Positions 7,671-16,706 of a stretch of 64,000 nucleotides of DNA are shown here, one piece after another. A program made the translations under genes and the position numbers. Origin of the DNA: Corynebacterium sphenisci DSM 44792 (GTDB lineage Bacteria; Actinomycetota; Actinomycetes; Mycobacteriales; Mycobacteriaceae); the NCBI RefSeq assembly GCF_001941505.1, contig NZ_CP009248.1:1054001-1118000 (forward strand), read 5' to 3'. Below the pieces are notes generated by a model. That model did not search any database and was not told where the DNA came from. It worked only from the letters and a program-made list of their open reading frames with translations. Position 1 is the stretch's first letter. Each line of letters begins with the position of its first letter.

Positions 7671-10541
7671 ATGGCCGGCCCCGGAGGCATGGAAGTCGGC
7701 CGCGTCGGCGTCCGCGTCGTCCCCGACACCGCAGGATTCGCCCAGGACCTCCAGAAAACCCTAAAGCGCCTGGAGCACACCCTCCGCGTCGAAATCCCCG
7801 CCGTCATCGACCTCGACCTCGACTCCGCCGCCCGCGCCGGCCGCCAAGCCATCGCCGCCGCCCAGGCCGCAGCCGGCGAGCTCGACATCCTCACCGACAT
7901 CGACGCCACCGAAGTCGCCGCCGACGCCCGCGACGCCATCCACGCCGCCGAAGCCGTCGCCGGCGACCTCGACATCGACGTCGACCTCGACCCCACCGAG
8001 CTCATCGGGCAGACGCGCCGGGCGGTGCGCGCCGCCGAGGCCACCGCCGGCCGGATCGACGTGCGGATGAACCTCCGGGGCGCCGGTGCGGCCGCCGCGG
8101 CGAGCGCGGTGCTCTCTGCGGCGGTGACCCAGGCCGGCATCGCCTCCCGGGTGGCCGCCGGCGGCATGCTCCGGCTGTCCGCGACGACCTTGGCCTATGC
8201 GGGGGCGGCCGGCACCGCGACCGTGGCGGTGTCCGGGATGCTCGCCCCGCTGGCGGCGATGACCTCCGCGGCCGCCACGGCGCTAGTGCCCCTCGGGGCG
8301 CTCGCCGGGGCGGGGGCGGTGGCCGGCCTCACCGCGGCGGGCCTGGCGGTGGCCACCCTCAAGACCGCGACCGCCGGGCTGGGCGACGCCCTGTCGGCGG
8401 CGAGCCCCGAGGAGTTCAACGCCGCGATCGCCGATATGCCCCCGGCGATGGCGGAGGCCGCCTCCACGCTGCGCGACCTCAAGGGCGAATTCGCCGCGAT
8501 CGGCGATGAGGTGCGGCAGGGCTTCTGGGCGAACCTCTCCAACATCGGCGACCTGGAGGCCCTGGTCGAGCCGGTGCGCGGCGCGATGGTCGGGCTGTCC
8601 ATGGACATGGGCAACGCGGCCGCGGGCCTGGTGGATTTCATGTCGCAGGGCACCGGCCTGTCGGCGACGTCGGCGCTGCTGGACAGCGCCTCCGGTGCCG
8701 CCGCCAGCCTCTACTACGCCCTGATGGACGCCGTCGGCGGCCTGGTGTCGGTCGGGGCGGCCGCCGGCCCCATCATCGAGGAGCTCTCCGCGGGCCTGGC
8801 CGAGGCCGCCGAGGGCTGGTCGGCGCGCATGCAGGACGCCTTCGCCGACGGCAGCCTTGAGCAGTACATGCGCAACGCCCTCGACGCCGCCCGAGACCTG
8901 GGGGACGTTTTCAGCGACGTCGGCGGGGTGGTGTCCGGGGTGTGGTCGGCGATGAGCGCCGGCGGCGCACCCTTCCTCGGCGCGATCGGGCAGGCCCTGG
9001 ACGCCACCAATGAATGGGTGAACAGCATTGCTGGGCAGGAGGCCCTGACCGGGTTCTTCTCCTCGATGACGTCGGCGGTCGGGGCGGTGCTGCCACTGCT
9101 CGGCCAACTCGCCGGGATCATCGGCGGCACCGTCGCCCCCGCGGTCGCCGAGCTCATCGAGGCCCTGGCCCCGGCGGCGAGCACCCTCATCGACAGCCTG
9201 GGCGCCGGCCTGGAGGCCATCGCCCCCGCCATCGCCCCGCTGGGCGACGCCCTGGGCGCCATCGTGGAGGCCGCCGCCCCGATCGTGGAGACCCTGGGGG
9301 AGATGCTCGGCAGCGTCGCCGGGCAGCTGGCCCCCGTCATCGAGGCCCTGGCCCCGGCCGTGGGCATCATCGCCGAGGCCTTCGGGGCGCTGTCCCCGGT
9401 GGTCGGCACCATCGCCGAGGCCATGGGCGGCCCCCTGGTCGGCGCCGCCGGCGCGCTCACCCCGATCCTGGGGCTGCTCGGCGGCATCATCGAGCGCATC
9501 GCCCCGATCTTCGGGCTGCTGGCCGAGACGGTCGGCGGGCTGCTCGCCGAGGCTTTCGAGATGCTCACCCCGCACCTCCAGCCGCTGGCCGAGGCGCTGC
9601 TCCAGATCGTCGACGCCCTGGCCCCGATCCTGGAGATCGTCATCCAGGTCGCCGGCTCCATCATCAGCGCGCTCATGCCGGTCCTCGGCGCGCTGCTGCC
9701 GATCATCGTCGTCGCCGCGCAGGTCATCGCCGCCCTGGTCAGCGCCCTGTCCCCGGTCCTGGAGATCGTGGCCCAGGTCGTCGGGGCCTTCCTGGAGCTG
9801 CTCGCCACCATCATCGGCTTCGTCGGCAGCGCCCTCGGCCTCATCGTCAGCTTCGTCGCCGGGGTGATCGGCGGCTTCATCTCCATGGTGGCCACCGTCG
9901 TCGCCGCGATCGCCGGGTTCGTCGCCCGGGTCGTCGCGTTCTTCGTCAACCTGGGCCGGCGGGTGCTGGACCGGGCCCGGGCGATGTGGCGGGGATTCGT
10001 CAACTCCGTCTCCGGGGGCATCTCGCGGGCGGTGGCGCTCGTCGGGGCGCTGCCCGGCAAGGTGCTCGGCGCGCTGCGCAACCTCGGCTCCCTGCTGCGC
10101 GGGTCCGGCCGCGCACTGATCCAGGGCTTCATCGACGGGATCAAGGCGATGATCGGCCGGGTCATCAGCGCCGTCCGCGGCGTCGTCAACGCCGCCCGCC
10201 GCCTGTTCCCGTTCTCCCCGGCGAAGGAGGGACCCTTCTCGGGGCGCGGATGGGTTCGCTACTCCGGCCAGGCGATCGGCGCCGCATTTGCGCAGGGCAT
10301 CGACGACACCGGGGGGCACGCCGCCGAGGCCACCGCCCGGATGATGCGCGCCGCCCGGGCGAACATCGGGCCGCTGCGCGCCGGCGCCGCCGCGGCCGCC
10401 GCCGGCCCCTACGCCGCCGGCCGCGCCGGACTCGACGCGAGCCTGCATATCGGCACGATCATCGCCGCCGACCCGGACGCCCCGCTGCGCGAGGCCCGCA
10501 CCGAGCAGACCCGCCAGCAGATCAGGGCAGGAGCGATCTGA
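7671..10541 (+). CDS. Tape measure protein
   Basis: The longest phage gene, 956 residues, directly after the chaperones. It begins with the common opening GRVGVRVVPDTAGFAQDL, then a coiled, charged region (residues about 20-130). A hydrophobic Ala/Gly block follows at about 150-225, and a long region repeats AP-I-E-L-A units. A strongly hydrophobic block at about 650-765 may insert into the host membrane during DNA entry, and the C-terminal domain contains LFPFSPAKEGPFSG, often seen near tape measure ends. No lysozyme or peptidase domain is visible. At the accepted 1.5 angstrom per residue the tail would be about 140 nm. Confidence 0.93.
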   Translation: MAGPGGMEVGRVGVRVVPDTAGFAQDLQKTLKRLEHTLRVEIPAVIDLDLDSAARAGRQAIAAAQAAAGELDILTDIDATEVAADARDAIHAAEAVAGDLDIDVDLDPTELIGQTRRAVRAAEATAGRIDVRMNLRGAGAAAAASAVLSAAVTQAGIASRVAAGGMLRLSATTLAYAGAAGTATVAVSGMLAPLAAMTSAAATALVPLGALAGAGAVAGLTAAGLAVATLKTATAGLGDALSAASPEEFNAAIADMPPAMAEAASTLRDLKGEFAAIGDEVRQGFWANLSNIGDLEALVEPVRGAMVGLSMDMGNAAAGLVDFMSQGTGLSATSALLDSASGAAASLYYALMDAVGGLVSVGAAAGPIIEELSAGLAEAAEGWSARMQDAFADGSLEQYMRNALDAARDLGDVFSDVGGVVSGVWSAMSAGGAPFLGAIGQALDATNEWVNSIAGQEALTGFFSSMTSAVGAVLPLLGQLAGIIGGTVAPAVAELIEALAPAASTLIDSLGAGLEAIAPAIAPLGDALGAIVEAAAPIVETLGEMLGSVAGQLAPVIEALAPAVGIIAEAFGALSPVVGTIAEAMGGPLVGAAGALTPILGLLGGIIERIAPIFGLLAETVGGLLAEAFEMLTPHLQPLAEALLQIVDALAPILEIVIQVAGSIISALMPVLGALLPIIVVAAQVIAALVSALSPVLEIVAQVVGAFLELLATIIGFVGSALGLIVSFVAGVIGGFISMVATVVAAIAGFVARVVAFFVNLGRRVLDRARAMWRGFVNSVSGGISRAVALVGALPGKVLGALRNLGSLLRGSGRALIQGFIDGIKAMIGRVISAVRGVVNAARRLFPFSPAKEGPFSGRGWVRYSGQAIGAAFAQGIDDTGGHAAEATARMMRAARANIGPLRAGAAAAAAGPYAAGRAGLDASLHIGTIIAADPDAPLREARTEQTRQQIRAGAI

Positions 10542-10543
10542 CC

Positions 10544-11428
10544 ATGGACGACACCCTCACCGTCACCTGGACCGACCCCCGCGGCATCGTCTGGGACCTC
10601 ACCAGCGGCGACCGCGGCGTCAAGCTGGACATCGGCCAATCCGGTCTCGGCTGGTCGCGGATCCGGCACTCCCTCATCCGCGACGACACCGCCCTGGCCG
10701 CCTCCCGCGTCGCCCCCGCGGAGCTCGACCTCATCATCCGCCTCGACGACACCAAGTACGCCGAGGACTACTACAGGCTCAGCTCCGAGTGGTGGGAGCA
10801 GGCGAACTCCCCTTTCATGGAGGGCACCCTCGCGGTGGCCCGCCCGGGCCGCGCGCCGCGCACCCGCCGCGCCCGGCTGCGGGAGAGCCCCGGCACCACG
10901 TGGCCCTACGACCCGGGCCTGCGCGGCCAGGAGCGGCCCGCGGAGCTGTGGCCCCTGCTGTGCATGAGCCCCTGGTGGTCCGGCCCCGAGCAGGAGATCG
11001 CCCACCGCTACAACACGAATGCGCCGACGCGGCTCTACTACACCGACGACGGCCACGGCTGGCCCCTCCAGATCGGCGCCTCCTCCCACGCCACCGGCAA
11101 GCACATCACGAACACCGGGGCGGGCCCGATGTGGCCGAACTGGCGGATCCGGGGCCCCATGGCCGGCGCCCGCGTCGGCGTCGCCGACGACCTCCTCGCC
11201 GTCGCCGGCCCCCTCGGCTCCGGCGACGAGATGATCATCGTCACCGACCCGACCCGCCGCGCCGTCTGGGACGTCGACACCGGCGACACCCTCTTCCACC
11301 TCGTCTCCGGCACCTGGGCGCCCATCCCCGCCGGGCAGCGCGTCCCCGTCGTCATCGACGTCGACGGCATCGCCCCCGGCGCCGCGATCATCGCCACCGC
11401 CGCCGAGCAGCACGCCCAGGCCTGGTGA
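10544..11428 (+). CDS. Distal tail protein (Dit-like minor tail protein)
   Basis: The product is 294 residues and follows the tape measure by two bases, where the distal tail hub protein is encoded. The opening TVTWTDPRGIVWDLTSGDRG and the later block GPMWPNWRIRGPMAGARV are typical of actinophage Dit-like proteins, which join the tube to the baseplate and fibres. A central WWSGPEQEIAHRY segment is also common in this family. No enzymatic motif is seen. Confidence 0.78.
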   Translation: MDDTLTVTWTDPRGIVWDLTSGDRGVKLDIGQSGLGWSRIRHSLIRDDTALAASRVAPAELDLIIRLDDTKYAEDYYRLSSEWWEQANSPFMEGTLAVARPGRAPRTRRARLRESPGTTWPYDPGLRGQERPAELWPLLCMSPWWSGPEQEIAHRYNTNAPTRLYYTDDGHGWPLQIGASSHATGKHITNTGAGPMWPNWRIRGPMAGARVGVADDLLAVAGPLGSGDEMIIVTDPTRRAVWDVDTGDTLFHLVSGTWAPIPAGQRVPVVIDVDGIAPGAAIIATAAEQHAQAW

Positions 11429-11432
11429 CCAG

Positions 11433-12647
11433 ATGACCACCCGCTACCAGACCCCCTGGGGGCCCTCCTGGGATCCCCTGGAGATCACCATGCACACCGA
11501 CGGCGGCGACGCCCTCGGCAAGGTCAACCGGATCGAGAAGGCCATCGCCCGCTGGTCCGCCGTCGACGCCGACCTCCTGGAGGTCACCTGCGCCCTGGAC
11601 CCCGCCAACGCGGCGCTGCTGGACACCAGCGGTAGCGTGCTGATCTCCGCCCGCGTCGGCACCGAGCGGCTGCTGGCCGTGCCCGCGGTCAGCGTCGTCG
11701 AGGACGCCGGCGACCCCGTCGCCGGCCGGATCCGGGTCATCGCCGCCGGCGCCCGCACCCTCCTCGACGCCGCCGTCGCGCCCCCCGACCCGCACCTGAC
11801 CCTGGAGTCCCAGCCGCCCCGGCAGGAGTCCCGCTACCGCGGCCCGGTCGAGGACATCGTCAAGGGGATCATCGTCGACGCCGTGCGCTGGTCCGGCCAC
11901 CCCATCCGCGTCCTGCCCAGCCACCGCCGCGGCCGCACCGTCACCCTCACCTCCAAGCTCACCCCCGCCGGCGACCTCATCGACGAGGCCCTCGCCGGCT
12001 CCGGGCACCGCCTCGACGTCATCGGGTGGATCCCCGGCGACCCCCTGCCCACCGGCATCACCGCCACCGCCCCCTGCGCCCTCATCGACGTCGTGCCCTG
12101 GCGCGCCCGCCCCGGCCTCATCTGGTCCGCCGAGGCAGGCGACATCGACACCTGGGCGCTGGAGTACCGCCGCGCCACCATCACCGCGGTCCTCACCGGC
12201 GAGCGCCTCGACAACCCCGGCGCCGACGACGACCAGCCCGCCGGCTTCCGCTACCGCGCCCATGACCGCGGCGCCCGGCCCTGGGCCACCCGCTGGGCCT
12301 ACCGCGGGCTCCGCGGCGGGCAGTCGGCGGAGTCCACGGCCGCGGAGCTGCTGGAGGACTCGGCGGCGTCGGCGAGCGCGGACATCCGCCTGACCCCGGC
12401 GGCGCAGTGGCGGCCGCAGCGCCATGCCGGGGCGGGCACCTACTGGCTCGGAGACCGCGTCCAGGTGAGCCTCCCGGTCGTCGGGGTGGTGGAGCAGGTC
12501 ATCACCGAGATCGTGGCGACGATGACCCCCAGCACGTTCCATATCGCCCCGGTCGTGGCCACCCCCGATAGCCTCAGCCGCAGCATCCACCGCCGCGTGG
12601 CCCGCCTGGGGGAGCGGGTCGCGCGGCTGGAGAGAGGACAGGCATGA
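11433..12647 (+). CDS. Minor tail protein (gp37-like baseplate hub)
   Basis: The product is 404 residues. Second gene after the tape measure, in the position of the tail-associated hub. The N-terminal half (SWDPLEITMHTDGGDALG, IEKAIARWSAVDADLLEV) and the later GDLIDEALAGSGHRLDV resemble the ReqiPepy6 gp37-like family of actinophage tail proteins. The C-terminus contains the coiled segment LGERVARLERGQ, which may trimerise. No peptidase residues are evident. It overlaps the next gene by four bases. Confidence 0.72.
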   Translation: MTTRYQTPWGPSWDPLEITMHTDGGDALGKVNRIEKAIARWSAVDADLLEVTCALDPANAALLDTSGSVLISARVGTERLLAVPAVSVVEDAGDPVAGRIRVIAAGARTLLDAAVAPPDPHLTLESQPPRQESRYRGPVEDIVKGIIVDAVRWSGHPIRVLPSHRRGRTVTLTSKLTPAGDLIDEALAGSGHRLDVIGWIPGDPLPTGITATAPCALIDVVPWRARPGLIWSAEAGDIDTWALEYRRATITAVLTGERLDNPGADDDQPAGFRYRAHDRGARPWATRWAYRGLRGGQSAESTAAELLEDSAASASADIRLTPAAQWRPQRHAGAGTYWLGDRVQVSLPVVGVVEQVITEIVATMTPSTFHIAPVVATPDSLSRSIHRRVARLGERVARLERGQA

Positions 12648-13747
12648 CCATCACCGCCCTGGGCACCCAGAACACAGAGATCGGGCCGCCGCAGTGGGCC
12701 GACATGGCCCAGGCCCTGGCACCCCGATTCGTCGTGGACTCGCCCGACGATCTGCACCTGTCCTGGTGGAACGGGCAGCTCTACATCCACACCGGCCACG
12801 CCATCGCCGCGGGCACCCGGATCAGCAACTCCTGGAATAAGCCGGTGGACTTGGCCCCGCCGTCATCGGGCTCGCGCACCTACGCGATCGTCTTGCGGAT
12901 CGACTGGTCCAAGCCGGCCGACGAGGCGGTCACCATCAAGGCCCTGCGGCGAAGCTCCGGCATGCCGGTGATCAACGCCACCGCCACCCCGAAGACCGAC
13001 CAGATCAACCGGATCCCCGGCGTGATCTATGACGCTTTGCTCGCGCGAGTTGTGCGGACGGCGGGCGGCGTCACCATCCACGACCTGCGCTGCTGGGGAG
13101 GCGAGGGCGGCCCGCTGCGCGTCACCGCCGACGGGATGGCCGAGCCGCACCTGCTCGACCTCCGCAAGGGCACCTTCATCTCCACCGACCGCGGCGACAT
13201 GACCAAGCGCCTCGACGATGACGGCGTGTGGCGCGACGTCCTCACCGAATCGAATCCATGGCGCACCTGGAATCCGCGCTTGCGGTACTACAAGAGCGCG
13301 ACCCCGAATGGCGTTTCCGGCGGGCACCTGGTGGGCCTCGGAAACGGCGGCACCGCCAGCGCCCGCTACCGGGTCGTCGACGGCGTCCTCGACGGTTTCG
13401 TGCACATCCGCCCCGGCGCCACCGGCGCCACCCTCGGCCAGGGCCCGGTCACCCTCGATCTGCCCCTGCCGTGCGCGAATTGGCAGGAAGATACCTGGTC
13501 GCAGGGGCATTTCTACAACTTCGGCTACGGCGGCGACGGCGATTTCGACTGGCACGCCGAGCTGCTGGTCAAGGCGGGGTGGCGCCGCGGCCTCATCTGG
13601 GTCAACCCCATCATGGGCGACGCCAGGATGGAGCCCTACCGGGCAGCCGACACCAGCGGCCAGAAAGGCACGGGTAAACCGTATATCGCCGGTGGCTACA
13701 CGGTCGGCGTAATGACATTCAATCTCCGGTACCCCGTGGACGTGTAG
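12644..13747 (+). CDS. Minor tail protein with receptor-binding-type C-terminal domain
   Basis: The product is 367 residues. The N-terminal part (MAQALAPRFVVDSPDDLHLS) looks like a tail-attachment domain; a short linker leads to a beta-rich C-terminal domain from about residue 200. That domain (ARYRVVDGVLDGFVHIRPG, VTLDLPLP, GHFYNFGYGG, final FNLRYPV) has the same order of short motifs as the C-terminus of the SGNH fibre protein three genes downstream (YKYRLDRGMVDFEFFIRWG, IRDLPV, final GRIRYPA). I infer that both carry related host-binding beta-sandwich domains. Bases here are somewhat less GC-rich than in the head genes. Confidence 0.65.
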   Translation: MTITALGTQNTEIGPPQWADMAQALAPRFVVDSPDDLHLSWWNGQLYIHTGHAIAAGTRISNSWNKPVDLAPPSSGSRTYAIVLRIDWSKPADEAVTIKALRRSSGMPVINATATPKTDQINRIPGVIYDALLARVVRTAGGVTIHDLRCWGGEGGPLRVTADGMAEPHLLDLRKGTFISTDRGDMTKRLDDDGVWRDVLTESNPWRTWNPRLRYYKSATPNGVSGGHLVGLGNGGTASARYRVVDGVLDGFVHIRPGATGATLGQGPVTLDLPLPCANWQEDTWSQGHFYNFGYGGDGDFDWHAELLVKAGWRRGLIWVNPIMGDARMEPYRAADTSGQKGTGKPYIAGGYTVGVMTFNLRYPVDV

Positions 13748-13749
13748 CC

Positions 13750-14067
13750 ATGACCACCCCCGGCATCGCCCACACCGCCCCCGGCGGCCTCGCCCCGGTC
13801 TGGTGGGAGCCGCTGCTCATCGACGGCGCCGACTGGACCTGGTCCGCCAGCATCCACGGCGAGCACACCATCACCGCCGGCGAGCTCATCATGGACGGCC
13901 GACGCTGGCCCGCCGAGGTCACCGCCCACACCATCAGCCTCCGGGTCCCCGCCGCCGACCACCAGCACATCGGCGACCACGCCGCCGCGACGCTCTACCT
14001 GGACCTCGGCGACGGCACCCGCATCGCCTGGATCCACGGCCGCACCACCCGAGGGGAGGCAGCATGA
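13750..14067 (+). CDS. Small tail-module beta protein, unknown function
   Basis: The product is 105 residues, starting two bases after the previous stop and ending four bases inside the next gene. The sequence alternates hydrophobic and polar residues (ELIMDGRRWPAEVTAHTISL, AATLYLDLGDGTRIAWIHG), suggesting a small beta-sandwich. Small proteins of this kind (LtfC-like) occur in tail-fibre modules of actinophages, but I cannot confirm the family. The most likely role is an accessory or attachment protein of the fibre. Confidence 0.55.
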   Translation: MTTPGIAHTAPGGLAPVWWEPLLIDGADWTWSASIHGEHTITAGELIMDGRRWPAEVTAHTISLRVPAADHQHIGDHAAATLYLDLGDGTRIAWIHGRTTRGEAA

Positions 14068-14357
14068 CCGCCCGCACCGCCCGTACCCGCCGCCGGCCCA
14101 TCCCCATCCCCGACGCCGCAGTCGACGCCGCCGACCGCGTGATCGCCTACCCGGCCCCCGGCCCCCCGGGCCCCGCCGGCCACGACGGCACCGACGGCGC
14201 ACCCGGCCCCCCGGGACCACCCGGCCCCCAGGGCCCCGCACACCCCGGCCCGGTCCTCTGGGTCGGCCAGGGCACCCCACCCGACGTCATCCCCGGCGCC
14301 ACACCGGGGGACCGATGGTTCGACGAGACCACCGGCGCCATCTACGAGCTCACCTAG
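14064..14357 (+). CDS. Short collagen-like fibre protein
   Basis: The product is 97 residues. After a basic N-terminus (TARTRRRPIP) comes a Gly-X-Y stretch, PGPPGPAG and GPPGPPGPQGP, that should form a short triple helix. The end GDRWFDETTGAIYELT matches the end of the next gene ([16 protein letters not shown]), so the two share a module. Such proteins serve as trimeric linkers or tips of tail fibres. The start overlaps the preceding stop by four bases. Confidence 0.68.
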   Translation: MTARTARTRRRPIPIPDAAVDAADRVIAYPAPGPPGPAGHDGTDGAPGPPGPPGPQGPAHPGPVLWVGQGTPPDVIPGATPGDRWFDETTGAIYELT

Positions 14358-14366
14358 GAGAACACC

Positions 14367-14930
14367 ATGGCCTGGACACAGAAAGGCACCCTCCGCGGCC
14401 CAAAGGGCCCCCAGGGCCCCGAAGGCCCCCCGGGCCCCGCCGGCACCCAGGGCCCCCAGGGCAAGCAGGGCATCCCCGGCCCCGAGGGGGCCGCCGGCCC
14501 CGCAGGACCCCAGGGCGCCCGCGGCGAGGACGGCAAGTCGATCTCGGTCGCCGGACAGGTCCCCACCCACGCCGACCTCCCCACCGACCTCACCGAAGCC
14601 GACGCCGGCAAGGCCTACATCAATGACGCCGACGGCCTCCTCTACGTCTGGGGCGGGACCAGCTGGCCCGCCAACGGAAACGGCGTCGAATTCCGAGGCC
14701 CCGCCGGCCCCGCCGGCCCCCAGGGCCCCGCCGGCCGCGACGGCGTCGCCGGCACCCAAGGCCCCGAAGGCCCCGAAGGCCCCCAGGGCCCCGCCGGCCC
14801 CGCAGGACCCGAAGGCCCCCGCGGCAGCCGCTGGTTCACCGGCGCCGGCGCGCCGGGCACCATCGCCGACGCACGGGCCGGCGACATGTACCTCGACACC
14901 ACCGATGGTGTCGTCTACGAGCTGACCTAG
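14367..14930 (+). CDS. Collagen-like tail fibre protein
   Basis: The product is 187 residues and has two Gly-X-Y blocks (about residues 10-55 and 110-155). They flank a small domain with the motif [20 protein letters not shown], of the type found in carbohydrate-binding or fibre-tip modules. The C-terminus repeats the ending of the preceding gene, and the first residues MAWT recur at the start of the next gene. Three adjacent genes therefore look like shuffled copies of shared pieces. A clear GGAG site precedes ATG 14367. Confidence 0.75.
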   Translation: MAWTQKGTLRGPKGPQGPEGPPGPAGTQGPQGKQGIPGPEGAAGPAGPQGARGEDGKSISVAGQVPTHADLPTDLTEADAGKAYINDADGLLYVWGGTSWPANGNGVEFRGPAGPAGPQGPAGRDGVAGTQGPEGPEGPQGPAGPAGPEGPRGSRWFTGAGAPGTIADARAGDMYLDTTDGVVYELT

Positions 14931-14942
14931 GAGCACACCACC

Positions 14943-16664
14943 ATGGCCTGGACGCCGATCGCGGACCTCACCGGGCCGCCTGGAGACGGCGGGGCGGCCA
15001 CGCGCCCGCCGGCGATGCTCGCCGCGGCCCTGGCAAAGCCCCGGCCGGTGGGCTTCATCATCGGCAGCTCGACCGTCGCCGGCGAGGGCATCGACGACGA
15101 TGGGGAGCTGCGCGCGCGGGAGTGCGCCGCGGCGCGCCTGGAGCGCATGATCCACCGGGCGTGCGGCGGCCGTGAGGACCGGGCGCCGCTGACCCTGCGC
15201 GCCGACGCGGAGTGGCCGGAGGTCATCACCGGCGGCACGATCCTCACCGGCAGCAGCGGCACCCGGGGCCTTGGCCACCGGCCGCGGGAGATCACCGACG
15301 GGGAGACCATCACCATCACCAGCCCCGGCCCGTGCACGGGCTTCTGGATCGGCTTCCGGGAGGGCAAGGGCACCGGGGATGTGACCGTCACGATCGACGG
15401 CGGCGACCCGACCCCTGTGGACCTCCAGCAGACCGCCGTGACGACCAAGAAAAACGCCCACTCGACCTGGACCCGCAGCATCGCATTCACCGGGCAGTGG
15501 GAGTCCGGGCGACTGGAGCGCGCGCAGCACACCCTGACCATCGCCGTCACCGGCGGTCATGCGGCGACTGATTTCGTGCACATCCACGATGATGACGAGG
15601 ACCGCGGTGCGGTCTTGCTGAATGACGGCTGGCCTGGTCAAACGCTTTTTCAGCATACATATCAGGCGACTTTGCGCGAGCGGCTCCAGACCATCAAACC
15701 AGACTTTATCGTCGTTTACACCGGCGCGAATGAGCAGAATTTAGATCGGAGCCGCGATCACGTTGCGGGGAGCTTCGAGGATATCGTGGACTTCACGTCA
15801 TGGGCGACGGACACCCCGATCCCCATGGTCCTGGTGTCCCAGGTGGGGCGAACAAATTCGGACTTCGACCGGACTATCGTCACCGATCCGATGGAGGCGG
15901 CCGCCGAGGCGGAGCCCCACCGGATCGTGTTCGTCAACGGGGACGCGATCCTGCCCGGCGACACCGGCCTGGCTCAGGAGCTTGGCCTGATCGGGCCTGG
16001 GGGCGGGCACTCCCCGGCGGCAGGCCAGGCGGTCGTCGCCGACGCTCTGGCCCGGGCGATGGGCCTGTGGACCGCCGACGGGGGAGCGGCCCCCCGCGTC
16101 GGCGGCCCCGCGGGCCCCAGGGGTCCGATCGGGCCACAGGGCATCCCCGGTCCGCCCGGACCACCCGGCGTCGACGGCGCTGATGCGCCCGCGCCGAGCG
16201 GGTTCAAGAACATCAGCTGCGACTTCCGCGACGACGCCCCGATCAGCATCGGCGACGGCAGCATCGCCGGCGAGTGGTATAAGTACCGGCTGGACCGGGG
16301 CATGGTGGACTTTGAGTTCTTCATCCGCTGGGGCAATGAGGGCCGCAGCTCCAGCGGCGGCCCCCTGCGGATCCGGGATCTCCCCGTCGCACCCTCGACT
16401 TCGCCGAACCTGTACTACTTCGGGTCCGGGCACTACTGGGCGTCCGGTCCGAAGCTGCATTTCTCCATCGTGCCCTGGGTCGATGCCCACAAGCAGGAGA
16501 TGAAATTCTGGGTGCCGCGCGACGGGGCATCCTCCATCCAGGAGCTCATGCGCATCTGGGACGGCACCGAGGGCGTCGGCACCGGCCGGCCCCTCAACCC
16601 GGATTTCGTGATCGACCACCCGAACAGCTACCTCGCCGGGCGCATCCGCTACCCGGCGAAGTGA
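14943..16664 (+). CDS. SGNH/GDSL hydrolase tail fibre with collagen linker
   Basis: The product is 573 residues in three parts. Residues about 35-385 form an SGNH-hydrolase domain: block I is FIIGSSTVAGEG with the likely nucleophile Ser, the block III-like site is YTGANEQN, and the late His is in GPGGGHSPAAGQ. A short collagen stretch (GPAGPRGPIGPQ, PGPPGPPG) follows at about 387-415. The C-terminal about 155 residues resemble the receptor-binding-type domain of the minor tail protein at 12644-13747. A fibre-borne esterase or deacylase acting on the mycolic or arabinan envelope is a reasonable inference. Bases about 15600-15780 are unusually AT-rich for this phage, hinting at a recently acquired insert. 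Confidence 0.75.
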   Translation: MAWTPIADLTGPPGDGGAATRPPAMLAAALAKPRPVGFIIGSSTVAGEGIDDDGELRARECAAARLERMIHRACGGREDRAPLTLRADAEWPEVITGGTILTGSSGTRGLGHRPREITDGETITITSPGPCTGFWIGFREGKGTGDVTVTIDGGDPTPVDLQQTAVTTKKNAHSTWTRSIAFTGQWESGRLERAQHTLTIAVTGGHAATDFVHIHDDDEDRGAVLLNDGWPGQTLFQHTYQATLRERLQTIKPDFIVVYTGANEQNLDRSRDHVAGSFEDIVDFTSWATDTPIPMVLVSQVGRTNSDFDRTIVTDPMEAAAEAEPHRIVFVNGDAILPGDTGLAQELGLIGPGGGHSPAAGQAVVADALARAMGLWTADGGAAPRVGGPAGPRGPIGPQGIPGPPGPPGVDGADAPAPSGFKNISCDFRDDAPISIGDGSIAGEWYKYRLDRGMVDFEFFIRWGNEGRSSSGGPLRIRDLPVAPSTSPNLYYFGSGHYWASGPKLHFSIVPWVDAHKQEMKFWVPRDGASSIQELMRIWDGTEGVGTGRPLNPDFVIDHPNSYLAGRIRYPAK

Positions 16665-16668
16665 TTTT

Positions 16669-16686
16669 GGGCGGACATGTCCGCCC
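16669..16686. repeat. Perfect 18-bp palindrome at the DUF4185 gene start
   Basis: GGGCGGACATGTCCGCCC is its own reverse complement. It lies five bases after the stop of the fibre gene and upstream of the leaderless promoter hexamer at 16694. It contains an alternative ATG (16677). Its place suggests a binding site or an RNA hairpin at an operon boundary; there is no U-run on the 3' side of either strand, so a classic terminator is unlikely. Confidence 0.6.
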
Positions 16687-16693
16687 GCGCCCA

Positions 16694-16699
16694 TAGCGT
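16694..16699 (+). promoter_or_regulatory. Likely -10 element of a leaderless promoter
   Basis: TAGCGT ends seven bases before ATG 16707, the same geometry as at many host genes in this window. It suggests that the DUF4185 and lysis genes can be transcribed separately from the long late operon. Confidence 0.55.
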
Positions 16700-16706
16700 G
16701 GCCACC

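Noticed and set aside
8283..10448. Long minus-strand frame under the tape measure gene
   Set aside because: It consists of Gly/Asp/Gln/Arg runs from reversed Ala/Leu codons and has no ribosome site; it is a shadow of the tape measure gene.
14140..14850. Short regular repeats that might be a CRISPR array or satellite
   Set aside because: They are Gly-Pro-X codons of collagen-like proteins in frame, with a period of 9 bases and no spacers.
16669..16686. Palindrome as a rho-independent terminator
   Set aside because: The T-run lies on the 5' side on the plus strand and no T-run follows on either strand.
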